Assembly (NCBI RefSeq): GCF_030056795.1
Contig: NZ_JASHKQ010000014.1
Coordinates: forward strand, 1-64,000
Direction: 5' to 3'
From: Rhodococcus sp. IEGM 1381
GTDB taxonomy: Bacteria > Actinomycetota > Actinomycetes > Mycobacteriales > Mycobacteriaceae
Length of the DNA stretch: 64,000 bases
The notes beneath the pieces were generated by a model, which searched no databases, was not told the origin of the DNA, and saw nothing but the letters and a program-made list of their open reading frames with translations. How positions within the stretch are numbered: position 1 is the first letter of the stretch; each line of letters starts with the position of its first letter. Both the position numbers and the translations under genes were made by a program. Shown piece by piece: positions 36,175 through 43,685 of this stretch.

Positions 36175-38001
36175 ATGAGCAACGTCGTCGATGCCATCCT
36201 GTGCCGGGTTCACGAACTGTGCCGAGACGACACGACCGGGCAGGTGGCGGACTACATTCCAGAGCTTGCCGCTGTCACGCCGGACGGCTTCGGAATAGCG
36301 CTGACTACCACCGACGGTTACGTCTACGAGGTCGGCGACACTCGACTACCCTTCACGATCCAATCGATCTCCAAGCCGTTCACCTACGCGCTGGCTCTGG
36401 CCGATCGCGGACTCGATGCCGTGGCGAACAAGATCGATATCGAGCCGTCCGGCGAGCCGTTCAACGAGATCAGCCTCGACCCCGTCACCGAGCGACCGCG
36501 CAACCCGATGATCAACGCGGGTGCGATCACGTCGGCATCTCTCATCGCCGGAAGTACTCCGCAGGATCGGTTCGAGCGAATTCGGGCCTCCTACTCACGC
36601 TATGCAGGGAGATCTTTGACCTTCAACGATGCCGTCTACCGTTCGGAGGCGCGCACCGGCAACCGGAACCGTGCGATCGGATACATGCTCCGCTCGTTCG
36701 ACATCATCGAACACGGCCCGGACGCCGCCGTCGATCTGTACTTTCGTCAGTGCTCGATAAATGTCACCGCGGCGGACCTTGCGATGATGGCGGCAACCAT
36801 GGCCAACAACGGTGTCAATCCGCGCACCCGAGAACGGGCCCTGGCACCTGCTCTGGTCGAACGGGTGTTGTCGGTCATGACCACGTGCGGGATGTACGAC
36901 GGCGCAGGCGATTGGGTTGCGCAGGTGGGAATGCCGGCCAAGAGCGGAGTCGGTGGCGGGATTCTCGCGGTACTGCCGGGACAGATGGGGATCGCCGTCT
37001 ACTCGCCGCGGCTCGACTCCCATGGAAACAGCGTGCGCGGGGTCGCCGCCTGCCGAGAACTCTCGAGCCGGCTCGAACTGCACTTCCTGCACGTCACACG
37101 AGCGGCGAAGTCCTCGATCCGGCGTCGATACGTGCTCACCGAGGCACCGTCACGCAAAAGGCGCTCCGACGTCGAACAGGCCACCCTGGCCGCGGTGGGA
37201 GACCGCGCCCGGGTGTACGAATTGCACGGCGACCTGCTGTTCTCCGGCGCCGAGACCGCAGTCCGTGAGATCGGAAATCTGGATCGAGAGCTCGACGCAC
37301 TCGTCATCGACGTCCGCGGCGTCGACGAGGTCAGTGCCATCGCTCGCAGCATGTTCGAGGATCTTCGCCGGGATCTGGCCGAACACGGCTGTGTGGTGTG
37401 TCTGGTGGATCCGCGAACGATCATGGGACACACTGCGTCCAGTCTCGACCCGGCCGATCCGGCGGGTCGGGTCTATTCGAGCCTGGGGTCGGCCATCCAG
37501 TGGGCCGAGAACCTTCTGCTCGATCGACATTGCGCAGGTCTTCGACAGCCCACCGAGATCACACCAGCCGAGCATCCGTTGCTCGAAGGACTGTCGGCCG
37601 CCCAGTACGAGGCGGTGAGTCCCTATCTCGAGAAGCGGCACTATGCGCGCGGAGACATCATCGTGCATCACGGTGCCGCGGCCGCAGGCCTGTTTCTGAT
37701 GCTGCGCGGAGAGGTGACGTCGACCACCGTGTCGGCCGATGGTGGCACGCATCGGATCACGACTCTGTCGCCCGGGATGAGCTTCGGCGAGATGCCGCTG
37801 TTGATGGCAGTGCCGTTTCTGCTCGACATGGTGGCAGACACACCGGTCGACCTCGTGGTGGTGTCGGTACCGCACTTCGAGGCGCTGACTCAGGACGCGC
37901 CCGAGGTCAAGCTTGCTCTCCTGGAGAATCTGGCCACCGGTGCGTACGGCCAGATGGCCGCGGTGATCAGAACGCTCGGGCGGTTCGACATCGGTATCTG
38001 A
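36175..38001 (+). CDS. glsA: Glutaminase fused to STAS and cyclic-nucleotide-binding-like domains
   Basis: A 608-residue three-domain protein. Residues 1-310 are a serine-dependent glutaminase: Ser64-x2-Lys67 in QSISKPF, NPMINAGAI, YFRQCSI and GVGGGILAVLPGQMGIAV. A STAS domain follows (about 345-445, LDALVIDVRGVDEVSAIARSMF). A cNMP-binding-like beta-barrel (about 475-600) ends it, with GMSFGEMPLL where the phosphate cassette should be; the usual arginine is missing. It converts glutamine to glutamate and ammonia, probably under allosteric control by the added domains. It is divergent from dxs. Confidence 0.9.
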   Translation: MSNVVDAILCRVHELCRDDTTGQVADYIPELAAVTPDGFGIALTTTDGYVYEVGDTRLPFTIQSISKPFTYALALADRGLDAVANKIDIEPSGEPFNEISLDPVTERPRNPMINAGAITSASLIAGSTPQDRFERIRASYSRYAGRSLTFNDAVYRSEARTGNRNRAIGYMLRSFDIIEHGPDAAVDLYFRQCSINVTAADLAMMAATMANNGVNPRTRERALAPALVERVLSVMTTCGMYDGAGDWVAQVGMPAKSGVGGGILAVLPGQMGIAVYSPRLDSHGNSVRGVAACRELSSRLELHFLHVTRAAKSSIRRRYVLTEAPSRKRRSDVEQATLAAVGDRARVYELHGDLLFSGAETAVREIGNLDRELDALVIDVRGVDEVSAIARSMFEDLRRDLAEHGCVVCLVDPRTIMGHTASSLDPADPAGRVYSSLGSAIQWAENLLLDRHCAGLRQPTEITPAEHPLLEGLSAAQYEAVSPYLEKRHYARGDIIVHHGAAAAGLFLMLRGEVTSTTVSADGGTHRITTLSPGMSFGEMPLLMAVPFLLDMVADTPVDLVVVSVPHFEALTQDAPEVKLALLENLATGAYGQMAAVIRTLGRFDIGI

Positions 38002-38021
38002 CACCGAAGGTCGAACCGCCC
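37978..38021. terminator. Stem-loop between convergent glsA and rskA
   Basis: GGGCGGTTCGAC at 37978-37989 pairs perfectly with 38010-38021, and inside it TCGGT (37991-37995) pairs with ACCGA (38003-38007). The structure covers the last codons and stop of glsA and the gap before the rskA stop. It lacks a T-run, so it may slow or end transcription from both sides rather than act as a classical terminator. Confidence 0.6.
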
Positions 38022-38039
38022 GAGGCGAACGTGAAACGG

Positions 38040-38798
38040 TCAGGCACCCAACGTCAGCATCGTGAGCACCTCTGTGGGCTGCGGCGACCCGCCTGCAGGC
38101 TCGAGGGAGAACGCGAAGTTCGTCGATGCCCCGAGTCCGTCGACCACCGTGCCCGATTCCGACGTGAGCTGATCCTCGGTCACGACGCCGGCCGATCGAG
38201 GCGAACCCTCGACGAACCACATCTGATAGACGCGGCCGGGCGGCGGCTGCGGAACCCCGTCCAGAGAAACCACGACAGCGTTCCGCGACAGTGAGTAAGC
38301 GACCGTTGCCGAACCGCCACCGGGGAACTCAGCCGAGGTCCGCCGCGCATCCGGTGCAGCGACGATCTGGTCCGCCTGCGACGGCTGGGGATCGTTACCC
38401 ATCGTCTGCGTGACGACCACCACGCCGCCGACGGCAACGACCACCGCTGCAGCGGCCGACATCATCGAGTAGCGCCAGGACTTCGAGCGCTCGCGCCGAT
38501 GCCGGTGCAGCGGGGTCACGTTCGGAGGTAGCTCGCGGACCGTAGGTTCCTGGTCGCTTGTTGCTGTTCGGTCGATCACCATCTGACGCAGCCGATCGGG
38601 GGCGGGCTTCGCATCGATCGCCGCAGCCAAAGCCAAAGTCTCCTGGATTTCGCTGACGAGAACGTCGAATTGAGCGCGCGCGGTGTCGTCGACGCGAAGC
38701 CGTTCGGTCTCGATGTCGCGTCGCTCCGACTCGGTGGTCGCGTGGAGAGCGTAGATCTCCGCGTCCTCGATCAGTCGTTGCCGTGACGACTCGCTCAT
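38040..38798 (-). CDS. rskA: Anti-sigma-K factor RskA
   Basis: A 252-residue single-pass regulator. The N-terminal cytosolic part (LIEDAEIYALHATTESERRDIE) is the short sigma-binding helix region. A membrane helix lies at about 110-132 (SAAAAVVVAVGGVVVVTQ), and the outer RskA domain carries VVSLDGVPQPPPGRVYQMWFV and FAFSLEPAGGSPQP. It should hold SigK inactive until regulated proteolysis. The ATG overlaps the sigK stop (ATGA). Homologue of Rv0444c; in M. tuberculosis the pair is at a different locus. Confidence 0.93.
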   Translation of the reverse strand: MSESSRQRLIEDAEIYALHATTESERRDIETERLRVDDTARAQFDVLVSEIQETLALAAAIDAKPAPDRLRQMVIDRTATSDQEPTVRELPPNVTPLHRHRRERSKSWRYSMMSAAAAVVVAVGGVVVVTQTMGNDPQPSQADQIVAAPDARRTSAEFPGGGSATVAYSLSRNAVVVSLDGVPQPPPGRVYQMWFVEGSPRSAGVVTEDQLTSESGTVVDGLGASTNFAFSLEPAGGSPQPTEVLTMLTLGA

Positions 38799-39538
38799 TG
38801 CGGGATCACCCCCAGACATGTCTTCAATTTGATCAATCCGTCTCGTATGCGCGACTTGATGGTAGGAACGGCGACCCCGAGCCGCTCCGCAACTTCGCGG
38901 TAGGTGTATCCGCTGTAATAAGCCATTCGTACCGACTCGCTCTGCGTATCGGTCAGAGTTTCGAGACAGGCCACCACGGCCTCCGATTCGAGCCGCTGAG
39001 TCACCGTCTCGAGCACTTCGTCGTGTTCGGGCGTGTGGCTCACTGCGCCGTACGCCGCCTCACGGTCGGTACCCGACTGCTCGCTGCGGACGCGATCGAC
39101 AGCCCGGCGGTGAGCCAGCGTCATGATCCAGGCGAGTGGGCTCCCCTGGTTCGGGTCGTAATTCGGTGCTGCGCGCCAGATCTGGAGGAACACCTCCTGC
39201 GCAGTCTCCTCGCTGTATCCCGGGTCGCGAAGCACTCGCAGCACCATGCCGTAGACGCGAGCGGACGTGGCGTCGTACAACTCTGCGAATGCCGCCCGAT
39301 CGCCCTGTGCAACCGATGCCATGAGCCGTCGAAGACGGTCAGTCTCCTCGGCTCGCAAATTCTTCAACTGTGGACTGGGAACGGCGCATACCGCGCTGTC
39401 GTCCGTGTAGCCATCGGCGCCGTCGGCCACCCGGTCACGGCTGGCATCCGACGATCCGGACAACGGCGCGCTCATCGAAAGGTCGTCCCAACAGACGGGT
39501 TCATGATCGAGTTCATCGAACACGACACTAGTGGTCAT
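38795..39538 (-). CDS. sigK: ECF RNA polymerase sigma factor SigK
   Basis: A 247-residue group-IV sigma factor. Region 2 is DRAAFAELYDATSARVYGMV through AWIMTLAHRRAVDRVR, and region 4 is TQSESVRMAYYSGYTYREVAERLGV through KSRIRDGLIKLK. About 60 residues precede the normal N-terminus of the family. I use ATG 39538 because it overlaps a four-codon ORF preceded by GGAGG; ATG 39475 is an alternative that removes the extension. A SigK-type promoter lies upstream, so it probably autoregulates. Partner of RskA. Confidence 0.92.
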   Translation of the reverse strand: MTTSVVFDELDHEPVCWDDLSMSAPLSGSSDASRDRVADGADGYTDDSAVCAVPSPQLKNLRAEETDRLRRLMASVAQGDRAAFAELYDATSARVYGMVLRVLRDPGYSEETAQEVFLQIWRAAPNYDPNQGSPLAWIMTLAHRRAVDRVRSEQSGTDREAAYGAVSHTPEHDEVLETVTQRLESEAVVACLETLTDTQSESVRMAYYSGYTYREVAERLGVAVPTIKSRIRDGLIKLKTCLGVIPQ

Positions 39539-39549
39539 AGTGCTCTCAT
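39535..39549 (-). CDS. Four-codon leader ORF upstream of sigK
   Basis: ATG AGA GCA CTA TGA (peptide MRAL). GGAGG at 39557-39561 (minus strand) is seven bases before this ATG, ideal spacing, whereas it is 18 bases from the sigK ATG. The stop overlaps the sigK start (ATGA), so sigK translation would depend on reinitiation. Seen in sequence; the coupling is inference. Confidence 0.5.
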
Positions 39550-39583
39550 ATCGAAACCTCCACGTTTTCCCGCCGCGGTACAT

Positions 39584-39610
39584 ATTCGGAACAAACCGGC
39601 CGGAGGATGG
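39584..39610 (-). promoter_or_regulatory. SigK-type promoter in front of sigK
   Basis: On the minus strand CCATCC (39610-39605) and CCGAAT (39589-39584) are separated by 15 bp. These are the -35 and -10 elements reported for mycobacterial SigK promoters. The predicted transcript start is near 39577, 39 bases before the sigK ATG, leaving room for the leader ORF. It supports autoregulation of sigK-rskA. Confidence 0.75.
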
Positions 39611-39720
39611 TTCGGGTTCACGAATTCGTTTGCACCGAGCTGGACCGCGATTCATCCTTGGTGGAGAATCGGACAATCGTGGGTAATCGGGCGATCGGCC
39701 CACTGGAGGAATCGAGAGAC

Positions 39721-40710
39721 ATGGCGGCCATCGAGACACGCGGTCTGGTCAAGAGATTCGGGTCGAACGTCGCCGTCGACGGCGTCGATCTGTCCATCCC
39801 GTCCGGCGGGGTCTACGGCGTCCTGGGGCCCAACGGTGCAGGCAAGACCACGACCATCCGAATGCTAGCCACCCTGCTCCCCATCGACGGGGGTAGCGCA
39901 CGCGTGTTGGGGCACGATGTGGCGAGCGAACCCGAGGCCGTGCGGCAGAAGGTCGCTCTGACAGGCCAATTCGCCTCGTTGGACGAGGATCTGACCGGTA
40001 CGGAAAATCTGGTTCTGCTGGCACGATTGCTCGGCTACTCCCGGCCTGCTGCCCGGTCGCGGTCCGAGCAGTTGCTGGCCGCGTTCGACATCGCCGACGC
40101 CGGCCCGAGACAGGTCAAAACCTACTCCGGCGGAATGCGCCGACGTATCGACATCGCCGCCAGCATCATCGTCACCCCCGAGCTGATCTTTCTGGACGAA
40201 CCCACCACCGGACTCGATCCGCGCAGCCGAAACCACGTATGGGAGATCATCCGTGCTCTGGTGGCAGGCGGGACGACAGTGCTTCTGACAACCCAGTATC
40301 TCGACGAAGCCGATCAATTGGCCGGGCGTGTCGCGGTCATCGACCACGGCAAAGTCATCGCAGAAGGTACGACCGGCGAGTTGAAAGCATCGGTGGGATC
40401 GAACTCGCTGCACCTCCGGGTTCTCGACGCGGCGCAACGAACTGCGGCCGCGCGGATCCTGCGAGATCTGCTCGGCGGCACCGTAACGGAAGATCCGGAT
40501 CCGTCGACCGTCACGGCGCGTCTCGACAACCCGGCACAGGCCGCGCCCGTGCTGCCAGCACTCGAGACAGCGGGAATCTCGATTGCGGCCTTCACCCTCG
40601 GCCAGCCGAGCTTGGACGAGGTGTTCCTGGCCCTGACAGGGCACGAAGCGGGAGTGGAGCCTGCAGGAACGACCGCCTTGTCCACATCCGATCGGGAGGT
40701 TGTGTCGTGA
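39721..40710 (+). CDS. ABC transporter ATP-binding protein, DrrA-type drug/lipid exporter
   Basis: A 329-residue nucleotide-binding subunit. Walker [10 protein letters not shown], the Q-loop in [14 protein letters not shown], the signature [16 protein letters not shown], Walker [17 protein letters not shown] and the switch His region [14 protein letters not shown] are all intact; the C-terminus has the DrrA-type domain ending in [24 protein letters not shown] is placed nine bases before the ATG. The stop overlaps the permease start (GTGA). It powers export by the downstream membrane protein. The substrate is unknown. Divergent from sigK. Confidence 0.93.
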   Translation: MAAIETRGLVKRFGSNVAVDGVDLSIPSGGVYGVLGPNGAGKTTTIRMLATLLPIDGGSARVLGHDVASEPEAVRQKVALTGQFASLDEDLTGTENLVLLARLLGYSRPAARSRSEQLLAAFDIADAGPRQVKTYSGGMRRRIDIAASIIVTPELIFLDEPTTGLDPRSRNHVWEIIRALVAGGTTVLLTTQYLDEADQLAGRVAVIDHGKVIAEGTTGELKASVGSNSLHLRVLDAAQRTAAARILRDLLGGTVTEDPDPSTVTARLDNPAQAAPVLPALETAGISIAAFTLGQPSLDEVFLALTGHEAGVEPAGTTALSTSDREVVS

Positions 40711-41546
40711 CCGCCGAAGCCCAGCAGTCGACGCCGCAGGCCTCGACCATCATCGATGTGCTCGGCGCGGCCGGCCCTCGTCCCCCGCGGCCCTCGTCGC
40801 TGTCCACGTCGCTGAGCTTCGGGTGGCGGGCGCTGCTCAAGATCAAACACGTGCCCGAGCAACTGTTCGACGTGACGGCCTTCCCGATCATGTTCACGCT
40901 GCTGTTCACGTACTTGTTCGGCGGCGCACTGGCCGGGTCGACCGACGCGTACATCCAGTTTCTGCTTCCCGGCATTCTGGTGCAGACCGTGGTGATGATC
41001 ACGATGTACACGGGTGTGACGATGAACAAGGACATCGAGAAGGGGGTGTTCGATCGTTTCCGTTCGCTGCCCATCTGGCGTCCGTCGCCGTTGGTCGGCG
41101 CGCTGCTCGGAGACGTGGTCCGCTACACGCTCGCTTCGGTGATCGTGCTGATTCTTGGCTTGGTCCTCGGGTTCAGGCCGCAGGGCGGTCTCGTCGGCGT
41201 AGTGGCCTCGATAGCTCTGCTGCTGGTGTTCTCGTTCTGCCTGTCCTGGATCTGGACGATGATCGCCATGATCGTGCGCACCGAGGCCGCAGTCATGGGT
41301 GTGTCGATGTTCATCCTGTTTCCGCTGACATTTGCGAGCAACATCTTCGTCGATCCCAACACCATGCCCGGTTGGTTGCGTGCCTTCGTCGACGTCAACC
41401 CGGTCAGCTTCCTGGTGACGTCTCTGCGCGGCCTGATGCAGGGCGATGTCGACACCGGTCAATTGGGAGTGACACTGGTGCTGTGCGCCGTTCTGCTGGC
41501 GGTGTTCGGACCGATCACGATGCGGCTGTACAACCGAAAGTCCTAG
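40707..41546 (+). CDS. ABC-2 type permease, DrrB family
   Basis: A 279-residue integral membrane protein with six hydrophobic helices and the ABC-2 features [49 protein letters not shown] and the terminal [17 protein letters not shown]. It pairs with the overlapping ATP-binding gene as a DrrAB-like exporter of drugs or lipids. The GTG at 40707 overlaps the upstream stop. The proline-rich N-terminal 35 residues are cytosolic. Confidence 0.92.
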   Translation: MTAEAQQSTPQASTIIDVLGAAGPRPPRPSSLSTSLSFGWRALLKIKHVPEQLFDVTAFPIMFTLLFTYLFGGALAGSTDAYIQFLLPGILVQTVVMITMYTGVTMNKDIEKGVFDRFRSLPIWRPSPLVGALLGDVVRYTLASVIVLILGLVLGFRPQGGLVGVVASIALLLVFSFCLSWIWTMIAMIVRTEAAVMGVSMFILFPLTFASNIFVDPNTMPGWLRAFVDVNPVSFLVTSLRGLMQGDVDTGQLGVTLVLCAVLLAVFGPITMRLYNRKS

Positions 41547-41593
41547 CTGCAGTTCGATACCGCTGCAGTACGGATACCGCTGCAGTTCGATAC
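41547..41593. repeat. Three tandem copies of a 16-17 bp unit containing CTGCAG
   Basis: Between the convergent permease and CGNR genes the unit CTGCAGTTCGATACCG occurs as CTGCAGTTCGATACCG, CTGCAGTACGGATACCG and CTGCAGTTCGATACG. Copies differ by one substitution and one inserted G. It does not form an evident terminator. No role is assigned. Confidence 0.7.
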
Positions 41594-41602
41594 GTCAGCC
41601 GG

Positions 41603-42124
41603 TCAAGACGCTGCGCGCGCTCGATGCCGGCGCACCGCGTCGCGATTGGAACACACCGTTCCGCAGTACCGTTGCGTGCCCGTTCGCGACGTGTCCGCAA
41701 AGGCGAGCGAGCAGTCGGCCGCAGCGCAGCGAGACAGGCGGGACATGCCGCGTCCCGTCAGATGCAACGCGGTGCCGACGCTCACCAGAGCTCGGATGAC
41801 GCCGCCGAGGGCGATATTGGGATCGCGATAGTGCATGTGCCAACCGTCTCCCGCATGGTCGGTCAACCTCGGGTACGCCGCCGCTCGAGCCAGCAGGACG
41901 TTGAGTGCCTGTGCTCGCTCGTTCTCGGTGTCGGCGTCCACGACATGCGCCCACTGACCGAGGAAGTCGAGCGTGTCGGCCAGATCGGCATCGGTGGCCG
42001 TCCAATCGGGAACCAGGCCCGCATCGACGCAGCGCTCGCCCAGTTCGGTCGCCGAGGTGGGCGGAGTATTGAGCAGATCGATACCGAGTTTCACCGCGTA
42101 TTCACCGTAAGGGTTGATATGCAC
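41603..42124 (-). CDS. CGNR zinc-finger (ABATE-domain) protein, probable regulator
   Basis: A 173-residue protein. An N-terminal ABATE-type domain (YAVKLGIDLLNTPPTSATEL through DWTATDADLADTLDFL) is joined to a C-terminal CGNR zinc finger: CAAADCSLAFADTSRTGTQRYC with further Cys-x3-Cys-SNR residues and a basic tail. Such proteins are thought to bind DNA. It starts with GTG only 25 bp from the divergent 50-residue protein, so their promoters must overlap or lie inside each other's 5' ends. Confidence 0.85.
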   Translation of the reverse strand: MHINPYGEYAVKLGIDLLNTPPTSATELGERCVDAGLVPDWTATDADLADTLDFLGQWAHVVDADTENERAQALNVLLARAAAYPRLTDHAGDGWHMHYRDPNIALGGVIRALVSVGTALHLTGRGMSRLSRCAAADCSLAFADTSRTGTQRYCGTVCSNRDAVRRHRARAAS

Positions 42125-42149
42125 AAGACCATTACATCACAGTGGATGT

Positions 42150-42302
42150 ATGCACACAGAACACAGCTGGACAACTCGTTCCACCCACCACACGAGCGAG
42201 GGTCTCGTCGGATACGAGGGCTGCCAGTGCGGGGCCCAACGCATCGTGTCGGTACCCACCGAGAGCTTCGCCCCCGTCGCCGAGGTTGCTCGTCCCGCGT
42301 GA
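42150..42302 (+). CDS. 50-residue Cys/His-containing small protein
   Basis: A small protein with the pattern HSWTTRSTHHTSEGLVGYEGCQCG then a basic residue and a hydrophobic tail. I recall similar actinobacterial mini-proteins with H-x3-W, H-x-TSEG and C-x-CG spacing; two Cys and several His could bind a metal. It shares a 25-bp divergent region with the CGNR zinc-finger gene, hinting at joint control. The function is unknown. The ATG at 42150 is chosen; the frame remains open upstream. Confidence 0.6.
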   Translation: MHTEHSWTTRSTHHTSEGLVGYEGCQCGAQRIVSVPTESFAPVAEVARPA

Positions 42303-42306
42303 TCGA

Positions 42307-42441
42307 TCACTCCAGGGTGCGCGCCACCTCGGGCACCACGGCGTCGAGGGCCCAACCGATCGACAGTGCCGAATTGGTCGAGTAGGACTTCGCGGTCACC
42401 GGGTCGTCGAACCCTACTTTCTGACGAAACGTCCGATGCAT
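42307..42441 (-). CDS. Possible 44-residue ORF overlapping the 3' end of the RNA methyltransferase gene
   Basis: ATG at 42441 begins a short frame out of phase with the methyltransferase, continues past its stop and ends at TGA 42307. The non-overlapping part (VGFDDPVTAKSYSTNSAL onward, to EVARTLE) uses G or C at about 30 of 33 third positions, the pattern of real genes here. It has no recognised domain. It might be a small gene coupled to the methyltransferase or the tail of a decayed gene. Confidence 0.4.
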   Translation of the reverse strand: MHRTFRQKVGFDDPVTAKSYSTNSALSIGWALDAVVPEVARTLE

Positions 42442-43685
42442 TCCACGTGACTGGTCAGAGGAAACGCGTCGAAGGCGCGGATGTCGGTGAGCTCGTATCC
42501 CGCGGCCCGGTACAGGCTCACGTCTCGCGCGAACGACGCGGGATCACAGCCGATGTGCACCACCGAACGAGGACCTCGGGCGGCGAGGGCGTCGATCACG
42601 TCGCGTCCAGCTCCCGCGCGAGGTGGATCGAGCACCGCTATTGCCACCGGCTCGGCCAATGCATCCATCGAACGCTCCACGCGTCCTGGCACGAACGAGA
42701 CCTGCGTGAGGTCGGCCAGCGCCGAACGTCCGTCTTCGGCCGCGCGGCGGGAGAACTCGACGCTGGTCACGTGTCCTTCCGGCCCGACCCCAGCGGCGAG
42801 AGACGCCGCGAACACCCCGACACCGCCGTACAGATCCCAAGCGCCGTCGCCAGGGGTCGCGTCCGTCCAGTCCGTCACCACGTCGGTGTAGACCTGGGCA
42901 GCACCTCGATGGGCTTGCCAGAAGCCGGTGGCGTCGAGGGTAAAGGCCCTGTCCGAGACGTATTCCGTCACTCGACCCGACCCGATCACGGCCTTCTCCG
43001 GTCGTGCCCGAGAAGACGCTGCCCGGCGCGCCGACGCCCCGCGGCGACCCGGAGATCTGCGCCCGGTGGTCGAGAGCTGAGCCGGGGCGATCTCCACGAC
43101 GTGCCGCCTACCGGCTCCGTCGAGCACCACTTGCAGTTCCGCACCCGGCCGCCACTGCTGGCCCGACAATCCTTCGAAAGCTACGGAATCCATTTGCGGA
43201 CAAGACAATTCGCTGACAATCGAGCTACTGCGATAGCGGTGGTAGCCGGGCCGCCCGCCGGAATCGACGGCCAGTCGAACGCGGGTTCGCCACCCGGTGC
43301 CGTCGCCGGTCCCCGGTAGCTCCTCGACGAGCACCTCACGCTCGACTCCGGCGACGCGTCGAAGTTGCTCGGCGACGACGAAAGACTTCAGTCGACGGCC
43401 TGCATCGGCAGTGGTGTGGGAGTAATCGCAGCATCCGGATCCGCCCGGTCCGGCGATGGGGCAGCGCGTATCCACCCGGTCCGCGGACGGCGACAGGATT
43501 TCCACGGCATCGGCTCGGCAGAACGATCCACCTCGGTCCTCGGTCACCCGGGCCACGACCCGCTCTCCGGGAAGCCCATGACGAACGAACACGACTCGAC
43601 CTTCGTGGCGAGCCACGCAGAACCCACCGTGTCCCGGCGCACCGAGCTCGACCTCGAGCAGAAGGCCGAACCAGCTCTCGGTCAC
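42414..43685 (-). CDS. TrmA/RlmD-type class I RNA m5U methyltransferase
   Basis: A 423-residue SAM-dependent enzyme. An N-terminal TRAM-like strand region is followed by a cysteine cluster (CPIAGPGGSGCC) that may hold an iron-sulfur centre. The catalytic domain has DLYGGVGVFAASL for SAM, DPPRAGAG and the nucleophile Cys in VVHIGCDPASFARD, and it ends TSHVECIGRFVRK. Likely target: uridine C5 in tRNA or rRNA. The GTG overlaps the APC-transporter stop. Position and type match Rv2689c. Confidence 0.9.
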   Translation of the reverse strand: MTESWFGLLLEVELGAPGHGGFCVARHEGRVVFVRHGLPGERVVARVTEDRGGSFCRADAVEILSPSADRVDTRCPIAGPGGSGCCDYSHTTADAGRRLKSFVVAEQLRRVAGVEREVLVEELPGTGDGTGWRTRVRLAVDSGGRPGYHRYRSSSIVSELSCPQMDSVAFEGLSGQQWRPGAELQVVLDGAGRRHVVEIAPAQLSTTGRRSPGRRGASARRAASSRARPEKAVIGSGRVTEYVSDRAFTLDATGFWQAHRGAAQVYTDVVTDWTDATPGDGAWDLYGGVGVFAASLAAGVGPEGHVTSVEFSRRAAEDGRSALADLTQVSFVPGRVERSMDALAEPVAIAVLDPPRAGAGRDVIDALAARGPRSVVHIGCDPASFARDVSLYRAAGYELTDIRAFDAFPLTSHVECIGRFVRK

